Assembly (NCBI RefSeq): GCF_005233875.1
Contig: NZ_SZPZ01000001.1
Location: 434,001 to 498,000 of the forward strand
Source: Kribbella jiaozuonensis
GTDB taxonomy: Bacteria > Actinomycetota > Actinomycetes > Propionibacteriales > Kribbellaceae
Reading direction: 5' to 3'
DNA length: 64,000 nucleotides
Shown one piece after another: positions 36,177 to 44,295 of this stretch. A model generated the notes under the pieces. It worked only from the letters and a program-made list of their open reading frames with translations. It was not told the origin of the DNA and did not search any database. How positions within the stretch are numbered: position 1 is the stretch's first letter; each line of letters starts with the position of its first letter. A program made the translations under genes and the position numbers.

Positions 36177-37309
36177 CCGAACCGCAGTGGCTGGAACGGC
36201 GCGCGCTCAAGGTCTTGCAGAGTGACGACACGCCGTTGTACCTCTTCACACTCGCCGCTGAAGAGGTGGATCTGGTTGCAGACGTCGCACGGATCAGCCG
36301 CGATGAAGCTGGCAAGTTGATCGGCTACCAGAGGCCCGAGAAGCGGAAGCACGTCAAGCAGATTCAGGACTACCTAGACTCCGCGCATCCGCTGTTCCCG
36401 AACGGACTCATCCTTGCGTTGCCACCTGAGGTCAAGTTCAAGTCCAGCCGCGGTCCGTCGACCAGCGACGGGCTCGCGATTTCCGGAACGCTGGAGATCC
36501 CGATCGCGTCGGACGCCGAAGGGCCGAGGCCGGCATGGATCGTTGACGGCCAGCAGCGCAGCCTAGCTCTCGCTCGGACGAAGAATCGGCGAATGCCGGT
36601 ACCAGTCGCTGGATTCGTCACTCCAAGCCTCGAACTTCAGCGCGAGCAGTTCCTTCGAGTCAACACTGTCCAACCTCTGCCGATAGGCCTCGTTACAGAG
36701 CTACTTCCGGAGATTGCGCGCGTCCCATCCGCGCGCATGGCGACGCGGCAACTGCCCTCGGCCCTTGTTGACATGCTCAACCAGGATCGCGAGTCGCCGT
36801 TCCAAGGCATCATTCGACGTGCGTCAACCACCTCCAACGACAAGAAATCCACGTACGTGACCGATACCAGCCTCGTGGAAGCAATTCGAGAGTCGCTCGA
36901 GTCGCCGTCGGGAGTGCTGTTCCCCTACCGCAACATCGCGACAGGGACTACTGACACTCAGGGCATCCGGCGTCTCCTTCTGGCCTACTGGACCGCGGTA
37001 CGCGAGACGTTCCCGTCCGCCTGGAACAAGCCCGCGACGCAGAGTCGACTCATGCATGGCGTCGGAATCCGTGCAATGGGACGACTAATGGACCGCGTGA
37101 TGACTCACGTGCGCGACGATGATCCGCAGGCTACGCAGCGCGCGTCCGATGAGCTCCGACTCATTGCGTCAAGGTGTCGGTGGACTAGCGGAACGTGGGA
37201 GGATCTGGGCTTGGCTTGGGACGAACTTCAGAACACGCCCCGCCACATCAGTGCATTGTCCAACCATCTCGTCCGGATCTACCTAGCTGAGCGGACGGGA
37301 CCACGGTGA
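36173..37309 (+). CDS. dpdB: DpdB: DGQHR-domain partner of DpdA (copy 1)
   Basis: A 378-residue protein with the DGQHR signature WIVDGQQRSLALART (near 123-137), followed by VPVAGFVTPSLELQREQFLR and a conserved VNTVQPLPIGLVTELLPE. The N-terminal part has the hydrophobic ISRDEAGKLIGYQRP segment and a loop of the ParB/DndB kind. The fold is shared with DndB and ParB-like NTPases. In Dpd systems DpdB is required together with DpdA to insert preQ0 into DNA. It overlaps dpdC and dpdA by 4 bp each. A second copy follows dpdA at 38531. Confidence 0.88.
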   Translation: MTEPQWLERRALKVLQSDDTPLYLFTLAAEEVDLVADVARISRDEAGKLIGYQRPEKRKHVKQIQDYLDSAHPLFPNGLILALPPEVKFKSSRGPSTSDGLAISGTLEIPIASDAEGPRPAWIVDGQQRSLALARTKNRRMPVPVAGFVTPSLELQREQFLRVNTVQPLPIGLVTELLPEIARVPSARMATRQLPSALVDMLNQDRESPFQGIIRRASTTSNDKKSTYVTDTSLVEAIRESLESPSGVLFPYRNIATGTTDTQGIRRLLLAYWTAVRETFPSAWNKPATQSRLMHGVGIRAMGRLMDRVMTHVRDDDPQATQRASDELRLIASRCRWTSGTWEDLGLAWDELQNTPRHISALSNHLVRIYLAERTGPR

Positions 37310-38538
37310 AGTTCTACTTTCCAGATAGCCAGGACCTCGTGAGCCCGACCTACGATTTCATGCGAGACGAGTACGTCGCGCATCGCGTCCGGCAACGGGA
37401 TGACCGGTACGCGCACGAAGTACTCGAGTCGGCGCCGTATCACGGGATCTTGGTCAGTAAGTCCATCGTCGATGGTTCCATCAACGGCGCGGGCAAGTAC
37501 TCGGCAGCACAGCGTGCACGCATCTACAGGATGGGGGTCCGGCGCTTCTTTCGTCTCCCGGACGCCGTTGAAACGCTGGGCGACAACGGGGCCTTCAACT
37601 ACGTAGACGAGGAAGTGCCACCGGTCACGGCTGAGCAAACACTCGACTTCTACGACGAGTGCGGGTTCGATGCAGGCATCAGCACTGATCACATCATCTT
37701 CGGATATGAACCCGGCGCGGGCGAGTCCGAAGTAGATTCTCAGTGGGCAGAGCGGCGACGGTTGACCCTCCGCCTCGCGGAGCAGTTCATCAACGCAACT
37801 CGCGAACGGCGCACTAGCGTGCGACCAGTTGGCGCCGCACAGGGTTGGAGTCCTGCCAGTTTTGCAGACAGCGTGCATGCCCTCCAGGACATGGGATACG
37901 AGCGGATTGCGCTGGGTGGGATGGTCCCGCTCAAGACCGCCCAGATCCTGGCATGCCTTACGCAGATTTTCGACGTACTCAAGCCGGAGACAGAACTTCA
38001 CTTGCTCGGGATTACGCGCGTCGACTCGATGGACAAGTTCGCTGCTCTGGGAGTCACCAGCTTCGACAGCACCTCAGCCTTCCGGCAAGCATTCATGGAT
38101 GATCGAAACAACTACCACACCAGAGAGCGCGCGTATGTCGCCATCAGAGTGCCTCAGGTCGACGGCAACCCAACGCTGAAACGCGCGATACTCGCTGGAT
38201 CGGTCAGCCAGAGGGAGGCCATGGGCGCAGAACGCGAGGCTTTGACCGCACTGCGGTCGTATGACGGATCGACGGCCTCGCGAATAGGGTGCCTGGATGC
38301 GCTCGGGGCGTACGAGTCAGTGTGTCAAACGAAGAAGTCGTACCTGACTGCCTATGAGGAAACGTTGGAAGCAGCGCCTTGGACACGGTGCGCATGCAAT
38401 CTCTGCCAGCAGCATGGAGTCGAGATTGCGATCTTTCGCGGCACCGAGCGCAACAAGCGCCGGGGCTTTCACAACATGTCAGTGCTCGCGCAACAGATGA
38501 GTGCGTTGAAGCCCACACGAGGAGATGCTGATGGCTGA
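37306..38538 (+). CDS. dpdA: DpdA: DNA-guanine transglycosylase (TGT paralogue)
   Basis: A 410-residue member of the tRNA-guanine transglycosylase family specialised for DNA. It exchanges guanine for preQ0. The zinc site is C-x-C-x2-C (RCACNLCQ, near 361-366) with a His about 24 residues later (RRGFHNM). The region RIALGGMVPLKTAQIL, then LHLLGITRVD and VTSFDSTSAFRQAF, corresponds to the TGT active site, with Asp near 254 as the probable nucleophile. It lacks the tRNA-binding tail of archaeal TGTs. It starts at GTG 37306, overlapping dpdB, and overlaps the second dpdB by 8 bp. QueF and QueA are absent, so preQ0 is not used here for queuosine. Confidence 0.93.
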   Translation: MKFYFPDSQDLVSPTYDFMRDEYVAHRVRQRDDRYAHEVLESAPYHGILVSKSIVDGSINGAGKYSAAQRARIYRMGVRRFFRLPDAVETLGDNGAFNYVDEEVPPVTAEQTLDFYDECGFDAGISTDHIIFGYEPGAGESEVDSQWAERRRLTLRLAEQFINATRERRTSVRPVGAAQGWSPASFADSVHALQDMGYERIALGGMVPLKTAQILACLTQIFDVLKPETELHLLGITRVDSMDKFAALGVTSFDSTSAFRQAFMDDRNNYHTRERAYVAIRVPQVDGNPTLKRAILAGSVSQREAMGAEREALTALRSYDGSTASRIGCLDALGAYESVCQTKKSYLTAYEETLEAAPWTRCACNLCQQHGVEIAIFRGTERNKRRGFHNMSVLAQQMSALKPTRGDADG

Positions 38539-39634
38539 TCAGTACGAGATTCGGCTTCCCGCGTTGCGGATCCGCCAGGGAGAACAGTTCATCTACACAT
38601 TCGGGGTCGATGGCAAGCGGATCCACGACTTCACGACCGTCAGCAGAGTCCATCGCGATGACGTCGACCTACGCGGGTATCAGCGCCCTGAGGTCTTGAG
38701 TCATATCCGCGCGATCCGGCGCTATCTTGAAGCAGACGGGGCGATGCTGCCGAACGCGATCGTGCTCGCCTTCGACGACCGCGTTACCTTCGAGCCGATC
38801 CGCTCGAAGAGCCCGGTGGATTACGTCGCAGTTGGGCAACTCGTGATCCCGGTCGACGAGTCACTCCCGGATGAAGCGAAGCCAGCCTGGCTTGTCGATG
38901 GCCAGCAACGAAGCGCGGCGATCAGAGATGCGGATCTGGCCGAGTTCCCGGTTGCCGCCGTCGGTTTCATTGCGCGCGGAGAAGCCGAACAGCGGTCACA
39001 GTTCATTCTGGTCAACAACACCAAGCCGCTCCCAAAGGGCTTGATCCATGAACTCTTGCCTGACACAAAGGGTCAGCTTCCGACGGCGTACGCCCGAAAG
39101 CAACTGCCGGCGCAGGTCCTCGCGAGACTGAACTTCGGCGATCGGGCCGCCGGCGAGCCGTTCGCAGCACGAATCGCAACCCCGACGATGGCGAACGGCT
39201 ACATCAAGGGGAACAGCGTTCTCAAGATGGTCGAGAACAGCCTCTACGACGGTGCCCTCTACCAATACAGAAACCCGGAGGACGGTACTGGCGACATCGA
39301 TCAGATAGTGCTGCATCTCAACTACTTCTGGACTATCGTTCAAGTGACATTTCCGGATGCTTGGGAGCTCCCTCCCACGAAGTCGAGACTCACCCATGGA
39401 GCGGGCATCCAGGCCATGGGCTATGTCATGGACGCCCTCACGGATGGCGTTCCGACGCGCAAACTGTCGCGTCTCAAGCTTGAATCGAAGGTTGCGGAAC
39501 TTCGTGAGCACTGCGCATGGACGTCCGGAGCATGGGACTTCGGACCGGACCAAACCCGGCGATGGAATGGCATCCAGAACACGCCCAACGACGTCCGCTT
39601 GCTGACGAGCCACCTCCTGCGTGCTGTTAAGTGA
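38531..39634 (+). CDS. DpdB paralogue: second DGQHR-domain protein (copy 2)
   Basis: A 367-residue protein with WLVDGQQRSAAIRD (near 124-137), FPVAAVGFIARGE and NNTKPLPKGLIHELLPDTKG. It lines up with copy 1 over its whole length, sharing the HGxGIxAMG block and the ending ARWTSG/CAWTSGAWD...NTP. ATG 38531 is preferred since GAGGAG lies eight bases upstream; ATG 38525 is too close. Conserved residues are intact in both copies, so neither looks decayed. Two copies could form a heteromeric partner for DpdA or recognise different sequences. It is the last island gene before attR; the 245 bp after it hold no gene I can support. Confidence 0.82.
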   Translation: MADQYEIRLPALRIRQGEQFIYTFGVDGKRIHDFTTVSRVHRDDVDLRGYQRPEVLSHIRAIRRYLEADGAMLPNAIVLAFDDRVTFEPIRSKSPVDYVAVGQLVIPVDESLPDEAKPAWLVDGQQRSAAIRDADLAEFPVAAVGFIARGEAEQRSQFILVNNTKPLPKGLIHELLPDTKGQLPTAYARKQLPAQVLARLNFGDRAAGEPFAARIATPTMANGYIKGNSVLKMVENSLYDGALYQYRNPEDGTGDIDQIVLHLNYFWTIVQVTFPDAWELPPTKSRLTHGAGIQAMGYVMDALTDGVPTRKLSRLKLESKVAELREHCAWTSGAWDFGPDQTRRWNGIQNTPNDVRLLTSHLLRAVK

Positions 39635-39879
39635 TGTGGCCGCCTGCTACCTGACCGCGGTAGGCCAGGGCAAACCCTCAGCCATGACCGGATCTCGTCG
39701 ACGTGCCGCGGTTGCGCTACTCCTGCCGGGCCGGAGTTGAGGTACCGCGTTTACTCAGCCTAGTCAACGGAAAGCAATGACGATGCACGAGCACCGGTGC
39801 GCAGCCCGGTGGGGAGAATTCGCAGGTCACGGGTAGGTTTGGCAATTGATGACAAACGATGAGCTGATTCACATCAGGC

Positions 39880-39913
39880 TCCGCGGGTTGTGGGTTCGAG
39901 TCCCACGGGGCCT
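39880..39913 (+). repeat. attR: right 34-bp direct repeat of the genomic island
   Basis: Identical over 34 bases to the 3' part of tRNA-Lys (6325-6358). The next bases differ by one (GCC against ACC), and then both sides have a CCAGGTCAG stretch a few bases later. The 5' half of the tRNA is absent, so this is the displaced copy left at the far end of the island. It gives an island length of about 33.6 kb. Confidence 0.93.
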
Positions 39914-39997
39914 GCCAAACACCCAGGTCAGGGCACGTATGGCTGCGGTGGCCACCCTCTCGACCCACCACTTACCCACCATTTTGGCCTCTGAGCC

Positions 39998-40190
39998 TTG
40001 TTCAGCGTCGCCCGCTGGGTGACCGGCGCCTACGTGAAGCCGGTCGTGCGTCTCGCCGTCACCCCGATCGGCGGCAGGCCGGTCGAGTCCGTGCCGGCGA
40101 GCAAGTCGCCGACCGACGGCAGCCGACGCCCGTACGTCGTTCGCGGGTACGACGCAGCCGGAGCCCTCGTGTATGCCAGCCCCGAGGCCG
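39998..40190 (+). pseudogene. Possible C-terminal gene remnant just outside the island
   Basis: The + strand from about 39998 reads ARWVTGAYVKPVVRLAVTPI, then GGRPVESVPASKS and YVVRGYDAAGALVYASPEA. This looks like a beta-rich C-terminal end of an actinobacterial protein, but it has no convincing start codon and no stop where the coding character fades. It may be the tail of a gene cut by an old rearrangement at the island border. The stretch 39914-40296 holds nothing else I can support. Confidence 0.3.
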
Positions 40191-40296
40191 ATCGGAAGGC
40201 CGAGCAGGTCGTCTGCCGCGCCGACGAGCGGTCGCGCGTACGCCGTGATCGGCACGGATCGATCGCTCCCTGCCCTCGAGGACTGCCGCCCCAACT

Positions 40297-41328
40297 TCAG
40301 TGGGTGACGGCTGGTGTCGTGGTCGGCGGTGGGGCGATGAGGGCTGCGCCGAAGACCCATGAGGATGTTTGGGCGATGAAGTCGTTCGGGAACCCGAGGG
40401 GGAACGCGCTGGCCTCGTTCAGCCGCGCGATGCTCTCGGGCGGAAGGGTGAGTTCGACGGCGGAGAGGTTGGCGCTGAGCTGGTCGGCGGTGCGCGCTCC
40501 GATGATGGGATGGATCAGTGGGGAGCGGCTGGCCGTCCAGGCGATTGCTACCTGGGAGGACGTCGTACCGAGTTCGTCGGCGACGTCTTGCACTACCCGG
40601 GCAACGGCATGATCCCTGGCCGAAAGGGATTCCGGGGGTAGTCGTCCAGCGGCTGGCTCGCGGCCGCTGTATTTGCCGGACAGTACTCCGCCGGCCAGCG
40701 GGCTCCACGTGGTGATGCCGAGGCCTAGCGACTCGGCCATGGGCAGCAGCTCGCGTTCGATGTCGCGCTGGAGCAGGTTGTAGGGAACTTGCAGTCCGAC
40801 GAACGGGCTCCAGCCGCGCCACTCGGCCAAGGTATTGGCGCGGGCCACGACCCAGGCCGGTGCATCCGAGATTCCGACGTACAGGACCTTGCCGGCCTGT
40901 ACTGCGTCGTCCAGCGCCCGCATGGTCTCCTCGAGCGGCGTGGAACGGTCCCACATGTGCACCCAGTACAGATCCAGGTAATCGGTGCGCAGTCGGCGCA
41001 GGCTGGTCTCCAGCGATGCACGCAGGTTCTTACGGTGGTTCCCGGCGGCGTTGGGGTCGGTGCGGTCGCGGGAGACGGTGTACTTCGTTCCGAGCACGAA
41101 CGACTCGCGACGGCCGGACAGAAGTTCGCCGACGAACTCTTCGCTGGCCCCGTCGCGGTAGTTGACGGCGGTGTCGATCATGTTGCCGCCCGCCTCGGCG
41201 TACAGGTCCAGCATGCGTCGGCATTCTGCGATCGGTGCGCCGACGCCGCCCTGTTCTCCGAACGTCATCGCGCCCAGGATCAGCTCGGAGATTCGAAGAC
41301 CGCTGGTACCCAGGGTGCGGTATCTCAT
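40297..41328 (-). CDS. Aldo/keto reductase
   Basis: A 343-residue NADPH-dependent oxidoreductase of the aldo-keto reductase family. It begins MRYRTLGTSGLRISELILGA. The catalytic tetrad is visible: Asp in MIDTAVNYRDG (Asp, then Tyr), Lys in VLGTKYTVSR and His in DLYWVHMWD. The C-terminal NADPH loop is present as HPIIGARTADQLSANLSAVE. Its ATG overlaps the stop of the VOC-protein gene (ATGA, 41325-41328), so the two form an operon divergent from a TetR gene. The operator-like repeats at 41779-41824 suggest TetR control. The natural carbonyl substrate is unknown. Confidence 0.9.
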   Translation of the reverse strand: MRYRTLGTSGLRISELILGAMTFGEQGGVGAPIAECRRMLDLYAEAGGNMIDTAVNYRDGASEEFVGELLSGRRESFVLGTKYTVSRDRTDPNAAGNHRKNLRASLETSLRRLRTDYLDLYWVHMWDRSTPLEETMRALDDAVQAGKVLYVGISDAPAWVVARANTLAEWRGWSPFVGLQVPYNLLQRDIERELLPMAESLGLGITTWSPLAGGVLSGKYSGREPAAGRLPPESLSARDHAVARVVQDVADELGTTSSQVAIAWTASRSPLIHPIIGARTADQLSANLSAVELTLPPESIARLNEASAFPLGFPNDFIAQTSSWVFGAALIAPPPTTTPAVTH

Positions 41329-41777
41329 CGGGTTGCCGATCCACTGAACAGCTGAGCGGCCAGGGCGGCAATCTCCTCGGACGGCACGTCCCGCACGTGT
41401 TGATCCAACGCCCAACGATGCCCGGACGGATCCAGGAACTGGCCGGTGCGATCTCCCCAGAAGGCATCGTGGACAGGCTCGAAGACCGTGGCTCCCGCCT
41501 GCAACGCGCGAGCCCACGCGGAGTCGATGTCGGAGACCTGAAGGTGCAGCGCGGCCGGCGAACCGCCGAGCGCTGCGGGGGTGCGCAGGCCGCGGTCGGG
41601 CATTTCTCCCGCCACCGCCAGGCTCGTGTTGTCGAGGAGGAGTTCCACGGTCAGCGTCCGGCCATCGGGGAGGGTGAGGCGGCTCGTCTCTTCTGCGCCC
41701 AATACCTCGGTGTACCAGGACGCGGCCTGATCTGGATCGTTGACGACCAAATGAATCGCTATCACGGCTGTGACCAT
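41325..41777 (-). CDS. VOC-family (glyoxalase-like) protein
   Basis: A 150-residue protein with two beta-alpha-beta-beta-beta halves: AIHLVVNDPDQAASWYTEVL GA in the first, and LHLQVSDIDSAWARALQAGA with GDRTGQFLDPSGHRWALDQH in the second. This resembles bleomycin-resistance/PhnB-like VOC proteins. The start is taken at ATG 41777 because the longer frame would run through the divergent promoter. It is co-transcribed with the aldo/keto reductase. Detoxification of an electrophile is a possible joint role (inference). Confidence 0.83.
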   Translation of the reverse strand: MVTAVIAIHLVVNDPDQAASWYTEVLGAEETSRLTLPDGRTLTVELLLDNTSLAVAGEMPDRGLRTPAALGGSPAALHLQVSDIDSAWARALQAGATVFEPVHDAFWGDRTGQFLDPSGHRWALDQHVRDVPSEEIAALAAQLFSGSATR

Positions 41778-41778
41778 A

Positions 41779-41824
41779 CATAGTGTCTGGTCACAGTGTC
41801 TATACACCATGTCCGGACACTATG
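41779..41824. promoter_or_regulatory. TetR-type operator region in a divergent promoter
   Basis: CATAGTGTCTGG (41779-41790) and CCGGACACTATG (41813-41824) form a 12-bp inverted repeat with one mismatch. A third AGTGTC half-site lies between them at 41795-41800. The region separates the VOC/aldo-keto reductase operon from the TetR gene and is the likely binding site of that TetR protein. Confidence 0.6.
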
Positions 41825-42493
41825 ATGACGCGCATGCCTTCCAGACGCACTGCGGGCTCTGCCCGTCGATCCGCAGCGGCCCCGGCCTCCGCGGAGTTGC
41901 GGGAGCGAATCTTGTCCGCGACGCGCGAGTTGCTGCGGGAGCGGCGCTTCGACACTCTCAGCGTGGCCGACATCCTCGACGCTGCCGGTGTATCCAGGGC
42001 CAGCTTCTACTTCTATTTCCCGAGCAAACAGGCAGTGCTCGCTGACCTCGTGCGCGAGGCGGTCGCGCAGGGACAGCAGGCAGCGCGCCCCTGGACCGAT
42101 CGGGAGCAGGATCCGGTCACCGCGCTTCGATCCGGTGTGACCGATGGGGCCCGGCTGTGGCGCGACAATGCCGGCGTTCTGATGGCCATTGTCGAGAGTT
42201 GGGGATCGGACGAAGGGCTTCGAGAGTTGTGGCTCGAGCAGATGAACCTGTTCACCGAGGCCGCCACCGCACGTATCGAGTCCGACCCGGTCGCCGGCCG
42301 GCGACTCGGCTCCACGCGTGCACGCGCCGCTGCCGCATCACTGACCTGGATGGGAGAACGCCTCTACTACCTCGCCGCAGCATCGGTTCCGCCGTTCGAC
42401 GACGAGGAAGTGCTGATCGAAACCCTCACCACCGCCTGGACCTCGATCCTGTACGGCGACGCGGTGCCCGATCATCGGGATCCCAGAGGGTGA
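41822..42493 (+). CDS. TetR-family transcriptional regulator
   Basis: A regulator of about 223 residues. The N-terminal HTH is clear: LRERILSATRELLRERRFDT, then LSVADILDAAGVSRASFYFY and FPSKQAVLADLV. The C-terminal ligand domain has WMGERLYYLAAAS. Starts at 41822, 41825 and 41834 are all possible; the longer frame from 41783 would cover the operator. It is divergent from a VOC/aldo-keto reductase operon, which it probably represses along with itself. Confidence 0.88.
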   Translation: MMTRMPSRRTAGSARRSAAAPASAELRERILSATRELLRERRFDTLSVADILDAAGVSRASFYFYFPSKQAVLADLVREAVAQGQQAARPWTDREQDPVTALRSGVTDGARLWRDNAGVLMAIVESWGSDEGLRELWLEQMNLFTEAATARIESDPVAGRRLGSTRARAAAASLTWMGERLYYLAAASVPPFDDEEVLIETLTTAWTSILYGDAVPDHRDPRG

Positions 42494-42554
42494 CAGCCGG
42501 CCACACGAGGCCGACACTGCTCGTGTCTGGCGATTTCGGGTGGGGAGGCGCGGG

Positions 42555-43043
42555 ATGGCGGTGGAGTGGGTGCTTGTGGGGGCCTCGTTCTTTTCGGGGC
42601 TGGCGGCGGGGTTTTTGGGTGGGTTGTGTTTGATCTTGCGGCCGGTGCAGGCGTCTATGGGTGGCCGGGAGTTTCGGGGGTTTATGGAGACGTTTCTGCA
42701 GTACGCCGACAACGGGTGGGGCAAGGTGTTCAATTACGCCTGGTCGCTCGGGATGGGTATCGGGCCGATCGTCGCGCTCGTCCTGCTTCGGGACGATCCC
42801 GGCTCGGCGTCGTTCGTGCTGACCGCGATCGGTCTTGTCATCGTGCTCATCGGCGTGTACATCGTCTCGAACGTCTGGAAAACCCCGCAGTACAAGGTGA
42901 TCCTGTCCTGGGACCCCGACGCGCTACCGGCGAGCTGGGAGGCGGACCGGCAGCGCTACTTCACCATCAACTGGCTCCAGCTGGCGACAACCTGGTCCGC
43001 CTTCATCCTGTTCCTCGTGGCGCTCCTCGCGCTGCCGCGGTGA
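42555..43043 (+). CDS. Four-helix membrane protein of unknown function
   Basis: A 162-residue protein with hydrophobic segments at VLVGASFFSGLAAGFLGGLC, LGMGIGPIVALVLL, SFVLTAIGLVIVLIGVYIV and TTWSAFILFLVALLAL, the pattern of DUF1772-like integral membrane proteins. ATG 42555 is chosen for the GGGGAGG RBS upstream. A conserved-looking YADNGWGKVFNYAW loop lies after the first helix. The gene abuts the convergent DUF427 gene at 43043/43044. Confidence 0.72.
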   Translation: MAVEWVLVGASFFSGLAAGFLGGLCLILRPVQASMGGREFRGFMETFLQYADNGWGKVFNYAWSLGMGIGPIVALVLLRDDPGSASFVLTAIGLVIVLIGVYIVSNVWKTPQYKVILSWDPDALPASWEADRQRYFTINWLQLATTWSAFILFLVALLALPR

Positions 43044-43346
43044 TCAGCTGACGGTTACCTGGTGGGGGTCGAAGGCTATGTAGCCGGTGAAGTCGTGGCC
43101 TACGTGTTCTATGGCGGAGTGTTTGGGGGACGGGTAGGTCCATGCCGCGTCGGAGAGGGTGCGGCTTGGGGTGGTGACGTCGAAGTACTCGGCGCGGCCT
43201 TTCCAGGGGCAGGTGTAGGGCTTGGGGGAGGGGCGGAGTACGCCGATGGTCAGGGAGGCCTGGGGGAAGTAGTGGTGGCCTTCTATTACGACGATTTCGT
43301 TGGCGGGGGCCTCTGCGAGGAGGGTTTCGCCGGCGACGGCTTTGAT
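43044..43346 (-). CDS. DUF427 protein with an apparent ATC start codon
   Basis: A 100-codon frame with no ATG, GTG or TTG start. The protein reads xKAVAGETLLAEAPANEIVV, EGHHYFPQASL, PSPKPYTCPWKGRAEYFDV, SDAAWTYPSP and ends with HDFTGYIAFDPHQVTVS. This is the full length and order of a DUF427 protein, which normally starts with Met at the place where ATC (43344-43346) stands. A good RBS (AAGGAGA) precedes that ATC by seven bases, right after the stop of the oxidoreductase gene (43358). So either AUC is used as start or the ATG has mutated (or was misread). DUF427 proteins are small, of unknown biochemistry. Confidence 0.7.
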   Translation of the reverse strand: MKAVAGETLLAEAPANEIVVIEGHHYFPQASLTIGVLRPSPKPYTCPWKGRAEYFDVTTPSRTLSDAAWTYPSPKHSAIEHVGHDFTGYIAFDPHQVTVS

Positions 43347-43357
43347 GGCGGGTCTCC

Positions 43358-44275
43358 TTACGGGCGGACGCGGATGATGGTTTTGCCCTTGGTTCGTTCG
43401 GTGGGGTTGAAGGCGGCGACGGCGTCGTCGAGGGTGGCGATGGTGCCGAGGTTTGTCTTCAGGCGGCCGTCGCGGACTCGTTGGACGATTTCGGTTAGTT
43501 GGGTGCGGTCGGCTTCTACTACAAAGTCGATTGCCAGGCCGTCTGCGGGGCGGGCCTCGGGTGGGCCGACGATGGTGACCAGGATTCCGCCGGGGCGGAC
43601 CAGGGTTGCGGACTGCTGCTGGATGTCGCCGCCGATCACGTCGAACACCAGGTCGACGCCGCCGATGTCCTTCAACGAATCGTTGTCCAGGTCAACGAAC
43701 TCCTGCGCGCCGAAGTCGAGCGCGGCCTGACGGTCGGAGGCGCGGCCGGTGCCGATGACGTACCCGCCGAATTCATTGGCGAGCTGCGCCACCATCGACC
43801 CGACGGCGCCGGCAGCGCCATGCACCAGCACGCTCTGCCCCGACTGAAGGCGGCCGTGCTGGAACAGCCCCTGCCACGCGGTGAGGCCGGAGATCGGCAG
43901 GCTGGCGCCGACCGTGAAGTCGACGTCGCCCGGCAGCGGCGCGAGGTTGCGGGCCTCCATGGCGACGTACTCCGCCAGCGTGCCGTCGCGATGCCAGTCC
44001 GCGAGCCCGAACACCCGCTGGCCGACCGACAACCCCGTCGTACCGTAGCCGAGAGCCGTGACCACTCCGGCCAGCTCGTGGCCAGGGATCGACGGTGTGC
44101 GGTCGCGGCCCGCGCGATCAGTCCAGGTCGAGGGCCACGTCACCTCGGTCGGGACGTATCCCGACGCATGGACCTCGACAATGACGTCATTGATCGCCGC
44201 CGACGGCTCCGGACGCTCGGTCAGCGTCATCCCGGCCGTTCCCGCAGCCTCATCCGTCACCACGATCGCCTTCAT
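43358..44275 (-). CDS. Zinc-type quinone/alcohol oxidoreductase (MDR family)
   Basis: A 305-residue NADPH-dependent oxidoreductase. N-terminal GroES-like domain: KAIVVTDEAAGTAGMTLTER, PGHELAGVVTALG, GTLAEYVAMEARNLAPLP. The Rossmann domain has VLVHGAAGAVGSMVAQLA with G-A-A-G-A-V-G-S, then GRASDRQAALDFGAQEFVDL. The zinc ligands of alcohol dehydrogenases are not evident, so it is a zeta-crystallin/quinone reductase-type enzyme. Start ATG 44275 has GGAGG upstream. A palindrome at 44296-44311 lies just before the RBS and matches two others in the locus, placing the gene under the TetR protein at 44803. Confidence 0.87.
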   Translation of the reverse strand: MKAIVVTDEAAGTAGMTLTERPEPSAAINDVIVEVHASGYVPTEVTWPSTWTDRAGRDRTPSIPGHELAGVVTALGYGTTGLSVGQRVFGLADWHRDGTLAEYVAMEARNLAPLPGDVDFTVGASLPISGLTAWQGLFQHGRLQSGQSVLVHGAAGAVGSMVAQLANEFGGYVIGTGRASDRQAALDFGAQEFVDLDNDSLKDIGGVDLVFDVIGGDIQQQSATLVRPGGILVTIVGPPEARPADGLAIDFVVEADRTQLTEIVQRVRDGRLKTNLGTIATLDDAVAAFNPTERTKGKTIIRVRP

Positions 44276-44295
44276 CAGATACCTCCGGTTGTTAT

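Noticed and set aside
36173..39634. Dnd phosphorothioation system, because of DndB-like DGQHR proteins
   Set aside because: No DndA cysteine desulfurase, DndC or DndD is present. The partner is a tRNA-guanine transglycosylase paralogue with preQ0 genes, which fits Dpd.
39869..40954. 361-codon - strand frame over attR and the aldo/keto reductase
   Set aside because: It is out of frame with the reductase, Arg/His-rich, and ends in the antisense tRNA artefact.
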